Of a stretch of 14,905 nt of DNA, positions 1 through 6,847 are shown piece after piece. The position numbers were made by a program, and so were the translations under genes. Source of the stretch: Chloroflexota bacterium (GTDB lineage Bacteria; Chloroflexota; Anaerolineae; Aggregatilineales; Phototrophicaceae). The DNA lies in the NCBI GenBank assembly GCA_010092805.1, contig JAADYY010000118.1, positions 1 to 14,905 on the forward strand, given 5' to 3'. Within the stretch, counting starts at the first letter, position 1. Each line of letters opens with the position of its first letter. Under the pieces are notes generated by a model that saw only the letters and a list, made by a program, of their open reading frames with translations, did no database searches and was not told where the DNA came from.

Positions 1-2
1 CT

Positions 3-644
3 ACTCACACTGAGCGGGGCGGGATCTTCATCGGCATTCCGGCGGCAGGCGTGATCGTGCTGCTGTTGGTCTGGCGGCGGCGGGCGCTCCTCCCGCTGAT
101 CGGGTTGGCGGGGGTGGGAGCGGTTGCGCTGATCATTGCGTTGCAATCGGCGCGCTTCGCCCGGCTGCTGGATTTCTCGCAGGGGACGAATTTCTTCCGG
201 CTGCGCGTCTGGCAGAGCGCGATCAACGTCATCCGTGACCACCCGGTCACCGGGCTGGGACTCGATCAGTTTCTGTATGCGTTTCAGGGGCATTACATCC
301 TGCCAGACGCTTGGCAGGAACCGACTCTGTCGCACCCACACAACGTCATCCTCGATTTCTGGGTGCGGCTGGGCATCCTCGGCGTGATCCTGTTCACCTG
401 GATTCAGTGGCATTTCTGGCGGGTGGCGCTGCGCTTGTATCGGGCGCTGTTCGACGGCGACCGCGTCAGTTTTGCGATCCTCATTGGCGCGATGGGTAGC
501 ATGGCGAATCTGCTGGCGCACGGCCTGGTCGATAACAGCGTCTACGTCCAGGATTTGACATTTGTGTTTGTGCTGCTGCTCGGCTTGATGGTGCATTTGT
601 CGAACATCGGGTCTATTGACGAAAACCATGAAAAAATGGTGTAA
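3..644 (+). CDS. O-antigen ligase / polymerase family membrane protein, C-terminal part (5' truncated by window)
   Basis: The reading frame is open from the window edge and ends at TAA 642-644, so only the last 213 or so residues are visible. It starts with a TERGG stretch followed by a hydrophobic helix. This resembles the conserved Arg loop (usually SRG) that precedes a membrane segment in Wzy_C/WaaL-type proteins. A non-membrane stretch follows (RLRVWQSAINVIRDHPVTG, then GLGLDQFLYAF). Next comes the His motif SHPHN, which leads into the helix VILDFWVRLGILGVILF, and then two more helices with HGLVDNSVYVQDL between them. In this family the periplasmic His/Arg loop handles transfer of lipid-linked glycan. 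The same layout recurs in the gene at 2599-4104, which suggests paralogues. GTG at 51 is inside the domain and is not the true start. The family is well supported; substrate and ligase-versus-polymerase role cannot be told. Confidence 0.82.
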   Translation, partial: THTERGGIFIGIPAAGVIVLLLVWRRRALLPLIGLAGVGAVALIIALQSARFARLLDFSQGTNFFRLRVWQSAINVIRDHPVTGLGLDQFLYAFQGHYILPDAWQEPTLSHPHNVILDFWVRLGILGVILFTWIQWHFWRVALRLYRALFDGDRVSFAILIGAMGSMANLLAHGLVDNSVYVQDLTFVFVLLLGLMVHLSNIGSIDENHEKMV

Positions 645-645
645 T
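616..645 (+). promoter_or_regulatory. Predicted sigma70-type promoter for the macro-domain gene
   Basis: A TTGACG box at 616-621 is followed after 18 bp by TGTAAT at 640-645. A TGn extension lies at 637-639, so the -10 element is of the extended type. It lies inside the last codons of the upstream ligase gene and would give a leader of roughly 85 nt before ATG 738. A second, weaker pair (TTACAA 652-657, TATTGT 676-681) lies just downstream. Consensus match only. Confidence 0.45.
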
Positions 646-703
646 CTATAGTTACAAGAATGAAGCAAACATAAATATTGTAAGAATGTGTGAGAAAGGG
701 TTG

Positions 704-737
704 AAAGGAGTACGGCGCAGCGTCTTCGCCGAAACTG
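704..737 (+). promoter_or_regulatory. Distant Shine-Dalgarno with an intervening hairpin before the macro-domain start
   Basis: The only good Shine-Dalgarno, AAAGGAG at 704-710, is 27 nt from ATG 738, which is too far for normal use. No in-frame ATG, GTG or TTG lies between, and an in-frame TGA at 702-704 closes the frame upstream. A 5-bp GC hairpin sits in the gap: CGGCG 713-717 pairs with CGCCG 727-731 across a 9-nt loop. If it folds, the effective spacing falls to about 8 nt. The pairing is seen in the sequence; its use in translation is inferred. Confidence 0.4.
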
Positions 738-1298
738 ATGAAAGCGAAGGTGAATAAAGTCACGATTCAACTGGTTCGGGAAGAACCGCTCACCGTAGCG
801 CCGTTGGTTGCGGCATACGTCAACGCGACCAACTCGGATCTCGTGTTGAGCGATGACCTGCTTGACAAAGCCGGGCCAGACGTGCAAAGCGAATGCACCC
901 AGATCGGCTGGTGCCCGGTTGGGGCAGCGGTGATCACGAACGCAGGCCAACTGGAAATCCCCAAGATCATCCATACGGCGGGGCCGCGTTGGGGCGAAGG
1001 GGCCGAACGGGGCAAACTCACCAATGCCACGCTCGAATGCTTGCGGCTGGCCGAAAGCCACCGCCTCAAATCGATTGTCTTCCCGGCCATTTCAACGGGC
1101 GCGCTTGGTTACCCGGTCGAAAACTGCGCCAAAACTATGCTGACGCAGATCATCGATTACACCTTTGAGGATCTGAAAGCATTGCGCAAGATCATCCTCG
1201 CGCTGCCCACCGAAGCGGCCTATGCTGCCTTCAAGCAGGAATTCAAGCTGCAACTGCAGGAGTTGAGGGAAACCGGTGACGGTCAGGTCAAGGTGTAA
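738..1298 (+). CDS. Macro-domain protein (predicted ADP-ribose-binding or hydrolase fold)
   Basis: This 186-residue protein shows the macro-domain core. It has YVNATNSDL (residues 28-35), C-x6-CPVGAAVITNAGQL (53-72), KIIHTAGPRW (76-85) and the phosphate-binding loop IVFPAISTGALGYP (113-126). Macro domains bind ADP-ribose, and many remove it from proteins, nucleic acids or O-acetyl-ADP-ribose. The first loop, normally a Gly-rich GGGV-x-AIH type segment after the Asn, is short and Gly-free here (VLSDDLLDKAG, residues 36-46). Catalysis is therefore uncertain, and pure binding is possible. About 30 residues of charged helix follow the domain. ATG 738 is the only ATG, GTG or TTG start upstream of the domain. 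The gene sits alone between surface-polysaccharide genes, with its own predicted promoter and terminator, so it is probably not part of that operon. Confidence 0.85.
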   Translation: MKAKVNKVTIQLVREEPLTVAPLVAAYVNATNSDLVLSDDLLDKAGPDVQSECTQIGWCPVGAAVITNAGQLEIPKIIHTAGPRWGEGAERGKLTNATLECLRLAESHRLKSIVFPAISTGALGYPVENCAKTMLTQIIDYTFEDLKALRKIILALPTEAAYAAFKQEFKLQLQELRETGDGQVKV

Positions 1299-1366
1299 CC
1301 CTGCATCATCGGCGCATCGCAGCCACATTGACGGCACAACACACCCATCCTCGCGCGCCGCGCAAC

Positions 1367-1407
1367 CGCACTACGCGAATGCCTTGAACGGTCGCGTGGT
1401 GTGTTTT
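1367..1407 (+). terminator. Predicted intrinsic terminator after the macro-domain gene
   Basis: Positions 1367-1378 pair with 1392-1403 over 12 positions, two of them G-U, around a 13-nt loop. A short T run at 1404-1407 follows. It lies about 70 nt after the macro-domain stop and well before the next gene. The T tract is short, so strength is uncertain. Confidence 0.5.
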
Positions 1408-1456
1408 CATGCGAATTTCACATGCCATTGACTTTTTTCAGACCCCAAGACTCCAC

Positions 1457-1472
1457 TTAAGTCCACACTTAA
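1457..1472. promoter_or_regulatory. Perfect palindrome, candidate operator
   Basis: TTAAGT (1457-1462), spacer CCAC, then ACTTAA (1467-1472) is a perfect 6-bp dyad with a 4-bp spacer. It is flanked by a second CCACTTAA-like half-site just to the left. It lies about 195 bp upstream of the four-gene polysaccharide operon. The dyad is seen in the sequence; binding by a dimeric regulator is a guess and no regulator family can be named. Confidence 0.3.
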
Positions 1473-1653
1473 TGAAAAACACACAAAAATTTGCATCGCT
1501 GCGAACCGACTGCTACCATACGCGCGCGTTTTGGTGTGTGGGCCAATGGGTAGTGCGGGTTGGGTAGAGTTAACGGCCACGACTCGCTGACGGTGAAGCA
1601 CGCAATTTCTGGTACATTTCGCATAAAGTATCTCGAACAGGCTATGATGAATT

Positions 1654-1660
1654 GAGGGAG
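1654..1660 (+). promoter_or_regulatory. Ribosome binding site deciding the TTG 1667 start
   Basis: GAGGGAG lies 6 nt before TTG 1667. It overlaps the more upstream TTG at 1652, which therefore cannot use it. Confidence 0.6.
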
Positions 1661-1666
1661 AGCACT

Positions 1667-2602
1667 TTGCGTGTACTGATCACCGGAGCGGCTGGTTTTC
1701 TTGGGTCTCACCTGGCAGATCGATTTCTGGCCGAGAGGCATCAAGTGGTTGGGATGGATAACCTGATCACGGGGAATACCCGCAACATCGCGCACCTGGC
1801 CGGGAATCCTAATTTCCTATTCATCAAACAAGATGTGACCAATTACATTTATGTTGATGGTCCGTTGGATGCGGTGCTGCATTTCGCATCCCCGGCCAGC
1901 CCAATCGATTATCTGAAGTTCCCGATTCAAACGCTCAAGGTAGGCGCGTTGGGGACTCACAATACGTTGGGGTTGGCAAAGGCAAAACAGGCGCGGTTTC
2001 TGCTGGCATCGACTTCCGAGATCTACGGCGATCCGCTGGAGCACCCGCAAAAAGAAACTTATGTTGGCAATGTGGATGCCATCGGCCCGCGCGGCGTATA
2101 TGACGAAGCCAAACGCTTCGCGGAAGCCATGACGATGGCCTATCACCGTACGCACGGCCTTGACACGCGGATCGTGCGGATTTTCAATACCTACGGCCCA
2201 CGCATGCGCCTGGATGATGGGCGGGTGGTGCCGAATTTCATCGGGCAGGCACTGCGCGGCGAGAAATTGACCGTTTACGGCGACGGGATGCAAACGCGCT
2301 GTTTTCAGTTTGTCACAGATTTGATTGAAGGTGTCTACCGGCTGCTGCACTGCGATTTTCATGAGCCGGTCAACATCGGCACAACTGAGGAAATCAACAT
2401 TAACGCCTTTGCACAAATCGTCAACGAAGTGACGGACAACAAAGCGGGTATCATGTATAAAACTCAAGAAAGGATTAAGGGCGATCCGCAAACCCGCCGC
2501 CCCGACACGACTCGCGCCCGTGAACTGCTCAACTGGACGCCGCAGGTGGGCCTGCGCGAAGGGTTGGAGCAGACGATTGCCTATTTCCGTGAGGTGCTGT
2601 GA
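1667..2602 (+). CDS. UDP-glucuronate decarboxylase-like NAD-dependent sugar epimerase (extended SDR)
   Basis: The protein is an extended short-chain dehydrogenase of about 311 residues. It has the NAD-binding GAAGFLG (residues 7-13), the substrate-contact stretch FASPASPIDYLKFPIQTLKVG, the active-site TSE in STSEIYGDP, and the catalytic pair YDEAK (Tyr145, Lys149). RIFNTYGPRM and VYGDGMQTRCFQFVTDLIEG follow. This pattern is closest to UDP-xylose synthases, which oxidise and decarboxylate UDP-glucuronate to UDP-xylose in the cytoplasm; a dTDP-glucose dehydratase or a UDP-sugar 4-epimerase is less likely. I chose TTG 1667 because GAGGGAG at 1654-1660 is 6 nt ahead. A TTG at 1652 would start before this site. 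The stop overlaps the next start by 4 bp, so translation is coupled to the ligase gene and a role in supplying sugar for the same glycan is likely. Confidence 0.88.
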   Translation: MRVLITGAAGFLGSHLADRFLAERHQVVGMDNLITGNTRNIAHLAGNPNFLFIKQDVTNYIYVDGPLDAVLHFASPASPIDYLKFPIQTLKVGALGTHNTLGLAKAKQARFLLASTSEIYGDPLEHPQKETYVGNVDAIGPRGVYDEAKRFAEAMTMAYHRTHGLDTRIVRIFNTYGPRMRLDDGRVVPNFIGQALRGEKLTVYGDGMQTRCFQFVTDLIEGVYRLLHCDFHEPVNIGTTEEININAFAQIVNEVTDNKAGIMYKTQERIKGDPQTRRPDTTRARELLNWTPQVGLREGLEQTIAYFREVL

Positions 2603-4104
2603 TCACCATTGGCACACCCACCCGGACGCCGCCGCTTCGGCTCGGCTCGCTCGGCTGGATCGGTGCGGCGCTGGGGATCGCGCTGTTCACCGCGACACAG
2701 CCGCTGCCGGTTGTGGCTGCGGGCTTGGCGCTGATCGCGTTCGGGTTGCTGGCACTGATCACGCCGCTGGCGGCGGTGCTGGCGCTGCTGACATTGGCAC
2801 CGCTGCGCACGTTGATCGCCACTGAAGCGCCCTGGCCGCTGCCGCTCGACATCGGGCAGCTCAGCCTGGTCGCGGTGATCGCGGTGTGGGTGGCCTATCG
2901 TGTGGTGCATCAGCAGCGGCTGCCGCGCCTGGTCTGGTCGCCGATTTACGCGCCGGTGTTGGTCTTCTTCAGCGTGGCGGGCATGAGCGCGTTCGATGCG
3001 GTGTCGTTGGGCGCGTGGATCAATGAGTGGTTGAAGTGGGCGCAGATCGTGGTGCTGATCGCGCTCGTCCTCGATTTGGCAGTGGGGCGCGCGTGGGAAT
3101 GGCTGGTGTTCGGGTTGATCGCGGCGGGTGTCGCCAATGCCGTGATCGGCATTTATGAGTTTTTCGGCGGCAGCGGTGCGCTGCATCTGCTGGTGAATGA
3201 GCGCTTCTTCCGCGCGTTCGGGACGTTTGGCCAACCGAACCCGTTTGGCGGCTTTATGGGGCTGCTTGCGCCGCTGGCGATCACGATGGCGTTGGGGTAT
3301 GGCTGGCGGGTTTGCTTGAGCCTGCGCACGGCGTATCAGTCGATCCGGTCGGCGGATGTGCTCTGGGCGGGGTTCTACGGTGTGGCGGCTGGCTTGATTG
3401 GCGTCGCTGCGCTTCTCTCGTGGAGTCGTGGGGCGTGGTTGGGGCTGGCTGTGGCGCTGATGGTGGTGGTTTTCGCGCTGCCGCGCCGAATCTGGCAGGG
3501 CATTGGCCTGGTCGCGGTGATCACAGTGCTGGGGGGTGGGCTGTGGTTGAGTGGACGCTTACCGGCCTCAATTGTGGATCGGGTGAACAGCGCGGCTGTG
3601 GAGTCATTTGCGTTTACCGACGTGCGCGGCGTGAACATCACGCCGGAGAATTACGCCTTGATCGAGCGGTTCGCACACTGGCAGGCGGCCATCAACATGG
3701 CGACGGCGCGCCCCTGGCTGGGCGTGGGCTTCGGCAATTACGAAGCCGCGTATGCTGACCATCACGTGCTCAATTGGGAGTTGGCGTTGGGCCACGCGCA
3801 CAATTATTACTTAAATATCTTGGCAGAGACGGGCGTGATCGGCTTGGCGGCGTATCTGGTGCTGTGGGGCAGCCTGGGGGTGATGACGTGGCGCACCCGC
3901 CGCCACCCGGACATCATCGCGCGGTTGACGAGTGTTGGTTTGCTGGGTACATGGGCCTATTTGTCTGTGCACAGCCTAACCGATAATTTGTATGTCAACA
4001 ATTTATTTCTGCATCTCGGCGTTATGCTGGGGCTTTTAGCGGTACTTCATCGTCAGACGTTTCGTCAAGTTTTATCAAGCGGTCATCATCGGAGGGTCAC
4101 ATGA
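2599..4104 (+). CDS. O-antigen ligase / polymerase family integral membrane protein
   Basis: This 501-residue polytopic membrane protein has roughly 10-12 hydrophobic segments starting at about residue 19. The Wzy_C signature is visible as SWSRGAWLG (274-282) leading into a helix. A large non-membrane loop (about 315-405) contains ERFAHWQAAINMATARPWLG, GVGFGNYEAAY and the His motif GHAHNYYLNILAETG (398-412). Family members such as WaaL and Wzy transfer or polymerise undecaprenyl-linked glycans at the outer face of the membrane. GTG 2599 overlaps the previous stop by 4 bp (GTGA), with GAGG at 2591-2594. The last codon overlaps the next ATG (ATGA, 4101-4104). The end of the window's first gene has the same order of motifs, so two family members flank the macro-domain and epimerase genes. 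Ligase and polymerase cannot be told apart from sequence. Confidence 0.88.
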   Translation: MITIGTPTRTPPLRLGSLGWIGAALGIALFTATQPLPVVAAGLALIAFGLLALITPLAAVLALLTLAPLRTLIATEAPWPLPLDIGQLSLVAVIAVWVAYRVVHQQRLPRLVWSPIYAPVLVFFSVAGMSAFDAVSLGAWINEWLKWAQIVVLIALVLDLAVGRAWEWLVFGLIAAGVANAVIGIYEFFGGSGALHLLVNERFFRAFGTFGQPNPFGGFMGLLAPLAITMALGYGWRVCLSLRTAYQSIRSADVLWAGFYGVAAGLIGVAALLSWSRGAWLGLAVALMVVVFALPRRIWQGIGLVAVITVLGGGLWLSGRLPASIVDRVNSAAVESFAFTDVRGVNITPENYALIERFAHWQAAINMATARPWLGVGFGNYEAAYADHHVLNWELALGHAHNYYLNILAETGVIGLAAYLVLWGSLGVMTWRTRRHPDIIARLTSVGLLGTWAYLSVHSLTDNLYVNNLFLHLGVMLGLLAVLHRQTFRQVLSSGHHRRVT

Positions 4105-4694
4105 GTGAAAATATGGGCACCATGAAGATGCGGCGTGTCGCCGTTCGTAACCCGTTAGACGGGCCGATTGTGGCCATCGCAGGCCGCTTCGGCAGCAAAT
4201 CGAAAGAAGTTGAACGCTTTTTGAAGTTTGCCATCGTTGGTGCCATCGGCGCGGTCATCGACTTTGGGACACTGGTCATTCTGCAAGCGACGGTCTTGCA
4301 GCCCATCGAGCCGAACGCCAATCTGAAAGTTGTCATTGCCAGCACGATCGCGTTTTTGGCGGCGGTGCTGAGCAACTTTATTTGGAATCGCTTGTGGACA
4401 TACCCAGACTCGCGCTCGCGGTCGGTGCGCAAGCAGTTGGTGCAGTTCACTGTGATCAGCACTGTCGGCTGGGTTGGGCGCACGCTGTGGATCAATGCGT
4501 CGTTTATGCTGCTCGGCGGGATTTTCACGCCGATTGTGCAGTCGGCGCTGGAGATGATCGGCGAAAATTATGTGCCGACCGCGTCGGCGGAAGCGAAGAT
4601 CGGCACGATGGTCGCCTGGTTCATCGGCGTGATCGTGGTGATGATCTGGAACTTCCTCGCCAACCGTTACTGGACCTACAGCGACGTCGATTGA
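4101..4694 (+). CDS. GtrA family membrane protein
   Basis: The protein has 197 residues and four predicted membrane helices in two repeats. FLKFAIVGAIGAVIDFGTLVIL (40-61) and IASTIAFLAAVLSNFIWNRLWTY (79-101) form the first repeat. The second ends with WFIGVIVVMIWNFLANRYWTY (173-193). The paired 'N-F-x-x-N-R-x-W-T-Y' type ends are the GtrA hallmark. GtrA-like proteins act in membrane glycosylation, probably in moving or presenting polyprenyl-linked sugars. The first 38 residues form a basic, soluble extension that many family members lack. ATG 4101 has GGAGG at 4091-4095 and overlaps the preceding stop by 4 bp. The glycosyltransferase that follows after 1 nt is the natural partner. Confidence 0.9.
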   Translation: MSENMGTMKMRRVAVRNPLDGPIVAIAGRFGSKSKEVERFLKFAIVGAIGAVIDFGTLVILQATVLQPIEPNANLKVVIASTIAFLAAVLSNFIWNRLWTYPDSRSRSVRKQLVQFTVISTVGWVGRTLWINASFMLLGGIFTPIVQSALEMIGENYVPTASAEAKIGTMVAWFIGVIVVMIWNFLANRYWTYSDVD

Positions 4695-4695
4695 C

Positions 4696-5847
4696 TTGCC
4701 GACGGTCGCTATCGATTACACCCCCGCGTATGAGCAGGGCGGCGGCATCGGGCGCTACGTCCGTGAATTGATCGCCGCCCTCGCGCAGACCGATCTCGAC
4801 CCGGAAGTGAATTTTCGGCTGTTTGTCACAGGTGCTCGCCGCCGTGATCTACCACCGGTGCCAAACGAACGCTTCGTCTGGCGCACGGCGCGCCTAAGCC
4901 CGCGCTGGTTCGCACGGATCTGGCACCGGGCGCGTGTACCGATCCCGGTTGAGGCGTTCACCGGCCCGCTCGCTCTGTATCACGCGACGGATTTTGTGCT
5001 GCCGCCCACGTACCCGCGCACGCGCACCCTGCTGACGGTACATGATCTGTCATTTGTGCGGGTGCCTGAAACCGCCAGCCCGCGCTTGAAAGCTTACCTG
5101 GATGCGGTCGTGCCGCGCTCGGTGCGCCGCGCTGATCATGTGCTGGCCGACTCGCAGGCGACCAAAGATGATCTGATCGCGCTGTATGACACGCCGCCCG
5201 ATAAGATCACCGTGCTGCTGAGCGGCGTCGATGCCCGTTTCCGGCGGATCGAGGACGCGGCGGCACGGCAAGCGGTGCGTCAGACGTACCAGATCCCCGA
5301 ACGTCCGTATATCTTCTCGGTGGGGACGGTGCAGCCGCGCAAGAATTACGCCCGGCTGATTCAGGCGCTGGCCCGGCTGCGCGGCGAAGGCCACGATCTC
5401 GGCCTGGTGATCGCAGGCGGGCGCGGGTGGCTCGAAGACCCGATTTATGCGGTCATTCGCGCGGAAGGGGTGGACGATTATGTCCGGTTCATCGGTTTCG
5501 CTGATGATGCGGATCTACCAGCGCTGTACAGCGCGGCGCTCTGCACGGCGGTGCCCTCGTTGTATGAAGGCTTCGGGCTGCCGCTGCTCGAATCGATGGC
5601 GTGTGGGACACCCGTCGTCACTTCAGATCGCTCCTCGCTGCCGGAAGTCGCGGGTGATGCCGGGCTGATCGTTGACCCTACCGATCTTGACGCGCTCACG
5701 GGGGCGCTGCGCCGCCTGGTCACGGAGGCTGCGCTGCGCGATGATCTGGTGCGGCGCGGCTACGCGCGTGCCGCCACATTCACCTGGGAACGATCCGCAC
5801 ATCAACTCGCCGCAATCTATACGAAGCTGCTGATCAATAAGTCTTAA
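4696..5847 (+). CDS. GT4-type (GT-B fold) glycosyltransferase
   Basis: This 383-residue cytoplasmic glycosyltransferase opens with IDYTPAYEQGGGIGRYVRELI (6-26), the acceptor-side Gly-rich loop of this family. VHDLSF (115-120) and ADSQATKDDL (151-160) follow. The C-terminal donor domain has FSVGTVQPRKNYARLI (207-222), LVIAGGRGW (237-245) and the EX7E motif EGFGLPLLE (Glu291, Glu299). The family moves a sugar from a nucleotide donor, with retention of configuration, to a lipid- or glycan-linked acceptor. It resembles mannosyl- or rhamnosyl-type transferases, but the sugar is not predictable. TTG 4696 is the most likely start, 1 nt after the GtrA stop. No clear Shine-Dalgarno is present, so translational coupling is inferred. 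It closes the four-gene operon. Confidence 0.88.
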   Translation: MPTVAIDYTPAYEQGGGIGRYVRELIAALAQTDLDPEVNFRLFVTGARRRDLPPVPNERFVWRTARLSPRWFARIWHRARVPIPVEAFTGPLALYHATDFVLPPTYPRTRTLLTVHDLSFVRVPETASPRLKAYLDAVVPRSVRRADHVLADSQATKDDLIALYDTPPDKITVLLSGVDARFRRIEDAAARQAVRQTYQIPERPYIFSVGTVQPRKNYARLIQALARLRGEGHDLGLVIAGGRGWLEDPIYAVIRAEGVDDYVRFIGFADDADLPALYSAALCTAVPSLYEGFGLPLLESMACGTPVVTSDRSSLPEVAGDAGLIVDPTDLDALTGALRRLVTEAALRDDLVRRGYARAATFTWERSAHQLAAIYTKLLINKS

Positions 5848-5880
5848 TGCCCGCAATCCTCGTCAAAATGCCAACTCTTG

Positions 5881-5910
5881 TTACAATTGATGTTAGGTAA
5901 TTTGTATATT
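5881..5910 (+). promoter_or_regulatory. Possible promoter for the beta-flower-like gene
   Basis: TTACAA at 5881-5886 is followed after 18 bp by TATATT at 5905-5910, in an AT-rich gap after the polysaccharide operon. The -10 box is a fair match and the -35 is weak. It would give a leader of about 14 nt before ATG 5931. Confidence 0.3.
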
Positions 5911-5930
5911 TTCAACCAGTGAGGCGGCAG

Positions 5931-6335
5931 ATGAATCCCGTTAGACCCTTCCGCATTGACCCCGATAAACCCTTCTTCATGTACGATACACCCGGTGACT
6001 GGCAAGGTACTGTGCTTGGCGGTTACATCTTTGATTTGCGCGGCGATTACATCGGTTTCATCCGCAACGAAAAACACGATGTCTACACGGCCCAGGGGGA
6101 ATGGATCGGCAATTTGATCGAAGATGGACGAGTGGTGCGTCGCCAGAATATCGACCGTCCGCCGCTGCTCAAGGAACTGCCGCCCAAGCCCGCCAAACCC
6201 ACCAATCTGCCTGCGCGCGCGCCGCTGCCGCCGCAGACGGCTGACCTGGGGTACAGCTACATCGATGTGTTAGAATGGGACGAGGACGTGTTTAAGCGGC
6301 TCTCGGATTTGGCACCGGACTCGGGCGAAGAATAG
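5931..6335 (+). CDS. Small protein with beta-flower-like repeats
   Basis: The protein has 134 residues and no signal peptide or membrane helix. Residues 30-66 carry two similar short strand-turn-strand units, GGYIFDLRGDYIGFIRN and DVYTAQGEWIGNLIEDG, each with an aromatic, then a G-x-[YW]-I-G core. This is the pattern of the '4-fold beta flower' type fold of small hypothetical proteins; I recognise the pattern but cannot confirm the family. A Pro-rich linker (77-101, with PPKPAKP) follows, and then an acidic tail ending DSGEE. I chose ATG 5931 over GTG 5919 because GAGG at 5921-5924 is 6 nt ahead. It starts a plus-strand run of four genes. Its function is unknown. Confidence 0.75.
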   Translation: MNPVRPFRIDPDKPFFMYDTPGDWQGTVLGGYIFDLRGDYIGFIRNEKHDVYTAQGEWIGNLIEDGRVVRRQNIDRPPLLKELPPKPAKPTNLPARAPLPPQTADLGYSYIDVLEWDEDVFKRLSDLAPDSGEE

Positions 6336-6350
6336 AACAGCAGAACAAGT

Positions 6351-6839
6351 ATGGACGCAACTCGGCTGAAAAAGCGCATCAACGATTCTCGGTTCACCCT
6401 CAGCGCATTGATGGGGCCACCGGATGCCAACAGTCATGGTAATGTGCATGGCGGCGTCATCATGATGATGGTCGATGAGGCGGGGGCGTTGGTGGCCATG
6501 CGCCACGCGAACAACTCCGTTGTGACCGTCGCTGTCGACTCGATGACCTTCATGGAGCCGATTCTGGTGGGGAATCTGGTGCAGTGCAGCGCCGAGCTAA
6601 CTTATGTGGGGCGCACCTCGATGGAGGTGCGCGTCGAGGTCGTCTCTGAAAATCCACTGCTGGGCATCTCCAAAGTGACAAACATCGCCTATCTCGTCTA
6701 CGTTGCGCTCGATGCGACGGGGCAGCCGACGGCAGTGCCCGACTTAGCTTACGAAACACAAGATCAACTGGATCGCGCCGAGCAAGCGCAGCAGCGTCAG
6801 GCGTTCCGCAAGCAGCAGCGCGCCTTAGAGAAGAAGTAA
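6351..6839 (+). CDS. Acyl-CoA thioesterase, hotdog fold (YciA/BACH-like)
   Basis: This 162-residue protein has the hotdog thioesterase signature MGPPDANSHGNVHGGVIMMMVDEAG. The Asn/His loop spans residues 27-35 and the catalytic-type Asp is Asp42, on the central helix. VAVDSMTFMEPILVGNLVQCSAELTYVGRTSMEVRVEV follows, as in YciA and BACH enzymes. The family hydrolyses acyl-CoA to free fatty acid and CoA in the cytoplasm, usually as a hexamer. After the single hotdog domain comes a charged, Gln/Arg-rich tail (about 137-162), likely helical, ending EKK. ATG 6351 is 15 nt after the previous stop with only a weak A-rich leader. Co-transcription with the beta-flower-like gene is likely. Acyl chain preference cannot be seen. 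Confidence 0.88.
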   Translation: MDATRLKKRINDSRFTLSALMGPPDANSHGNVHGGVIMMMVDEAGALVAMRHANNSVVTVAVDSMTFMEPILVGNLVQCSAELTYVGRTSMEVRVEVVSENPLLGISKVTNIAYLVYVALDATGQPTAVPDLAYETQDQLDRAEQAQQRQAFRKQQRALEKK

Positions 6840-6847
6840 CCCAACTC

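Larger units (their letters stand above)
1299..1666 (+). other. 368-bp non-coding gap with terminator and palindrome
   Basis: No convincing gene is present in this gap. It holds the predicted terminator at 1367-1407, an AT-richer stretch around 1400-1500 with a T6 run at 1433-1438, and a 16-bp palindrome at 1457-1472. An imperfect inverted pair also occurs: GTGTGTTTTCAT ending at 1410, and ATGAAAAACACAC at 1472-1484. The promoter of the downstream polysaccharide operon must lie here, but I cannot place it firmly. TATGAT at 1643-1648 is a possible -10 without a good -35. Confidence 0.6.

Noticed and set aside
1817..2491. 224-codon open frame on the minus strand
   Set aside because: It is antisense to the epimerase, whose motifs are complete, and its translation shows no known domain. 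It is a by-product of high-GC codon use.
2581..3234. 217-codon open frame on the minus strand
   Set aside because: It is antisense to the O-antigen-ligase gene and very rich in Arg, Gln and His, a typical GC shadow.
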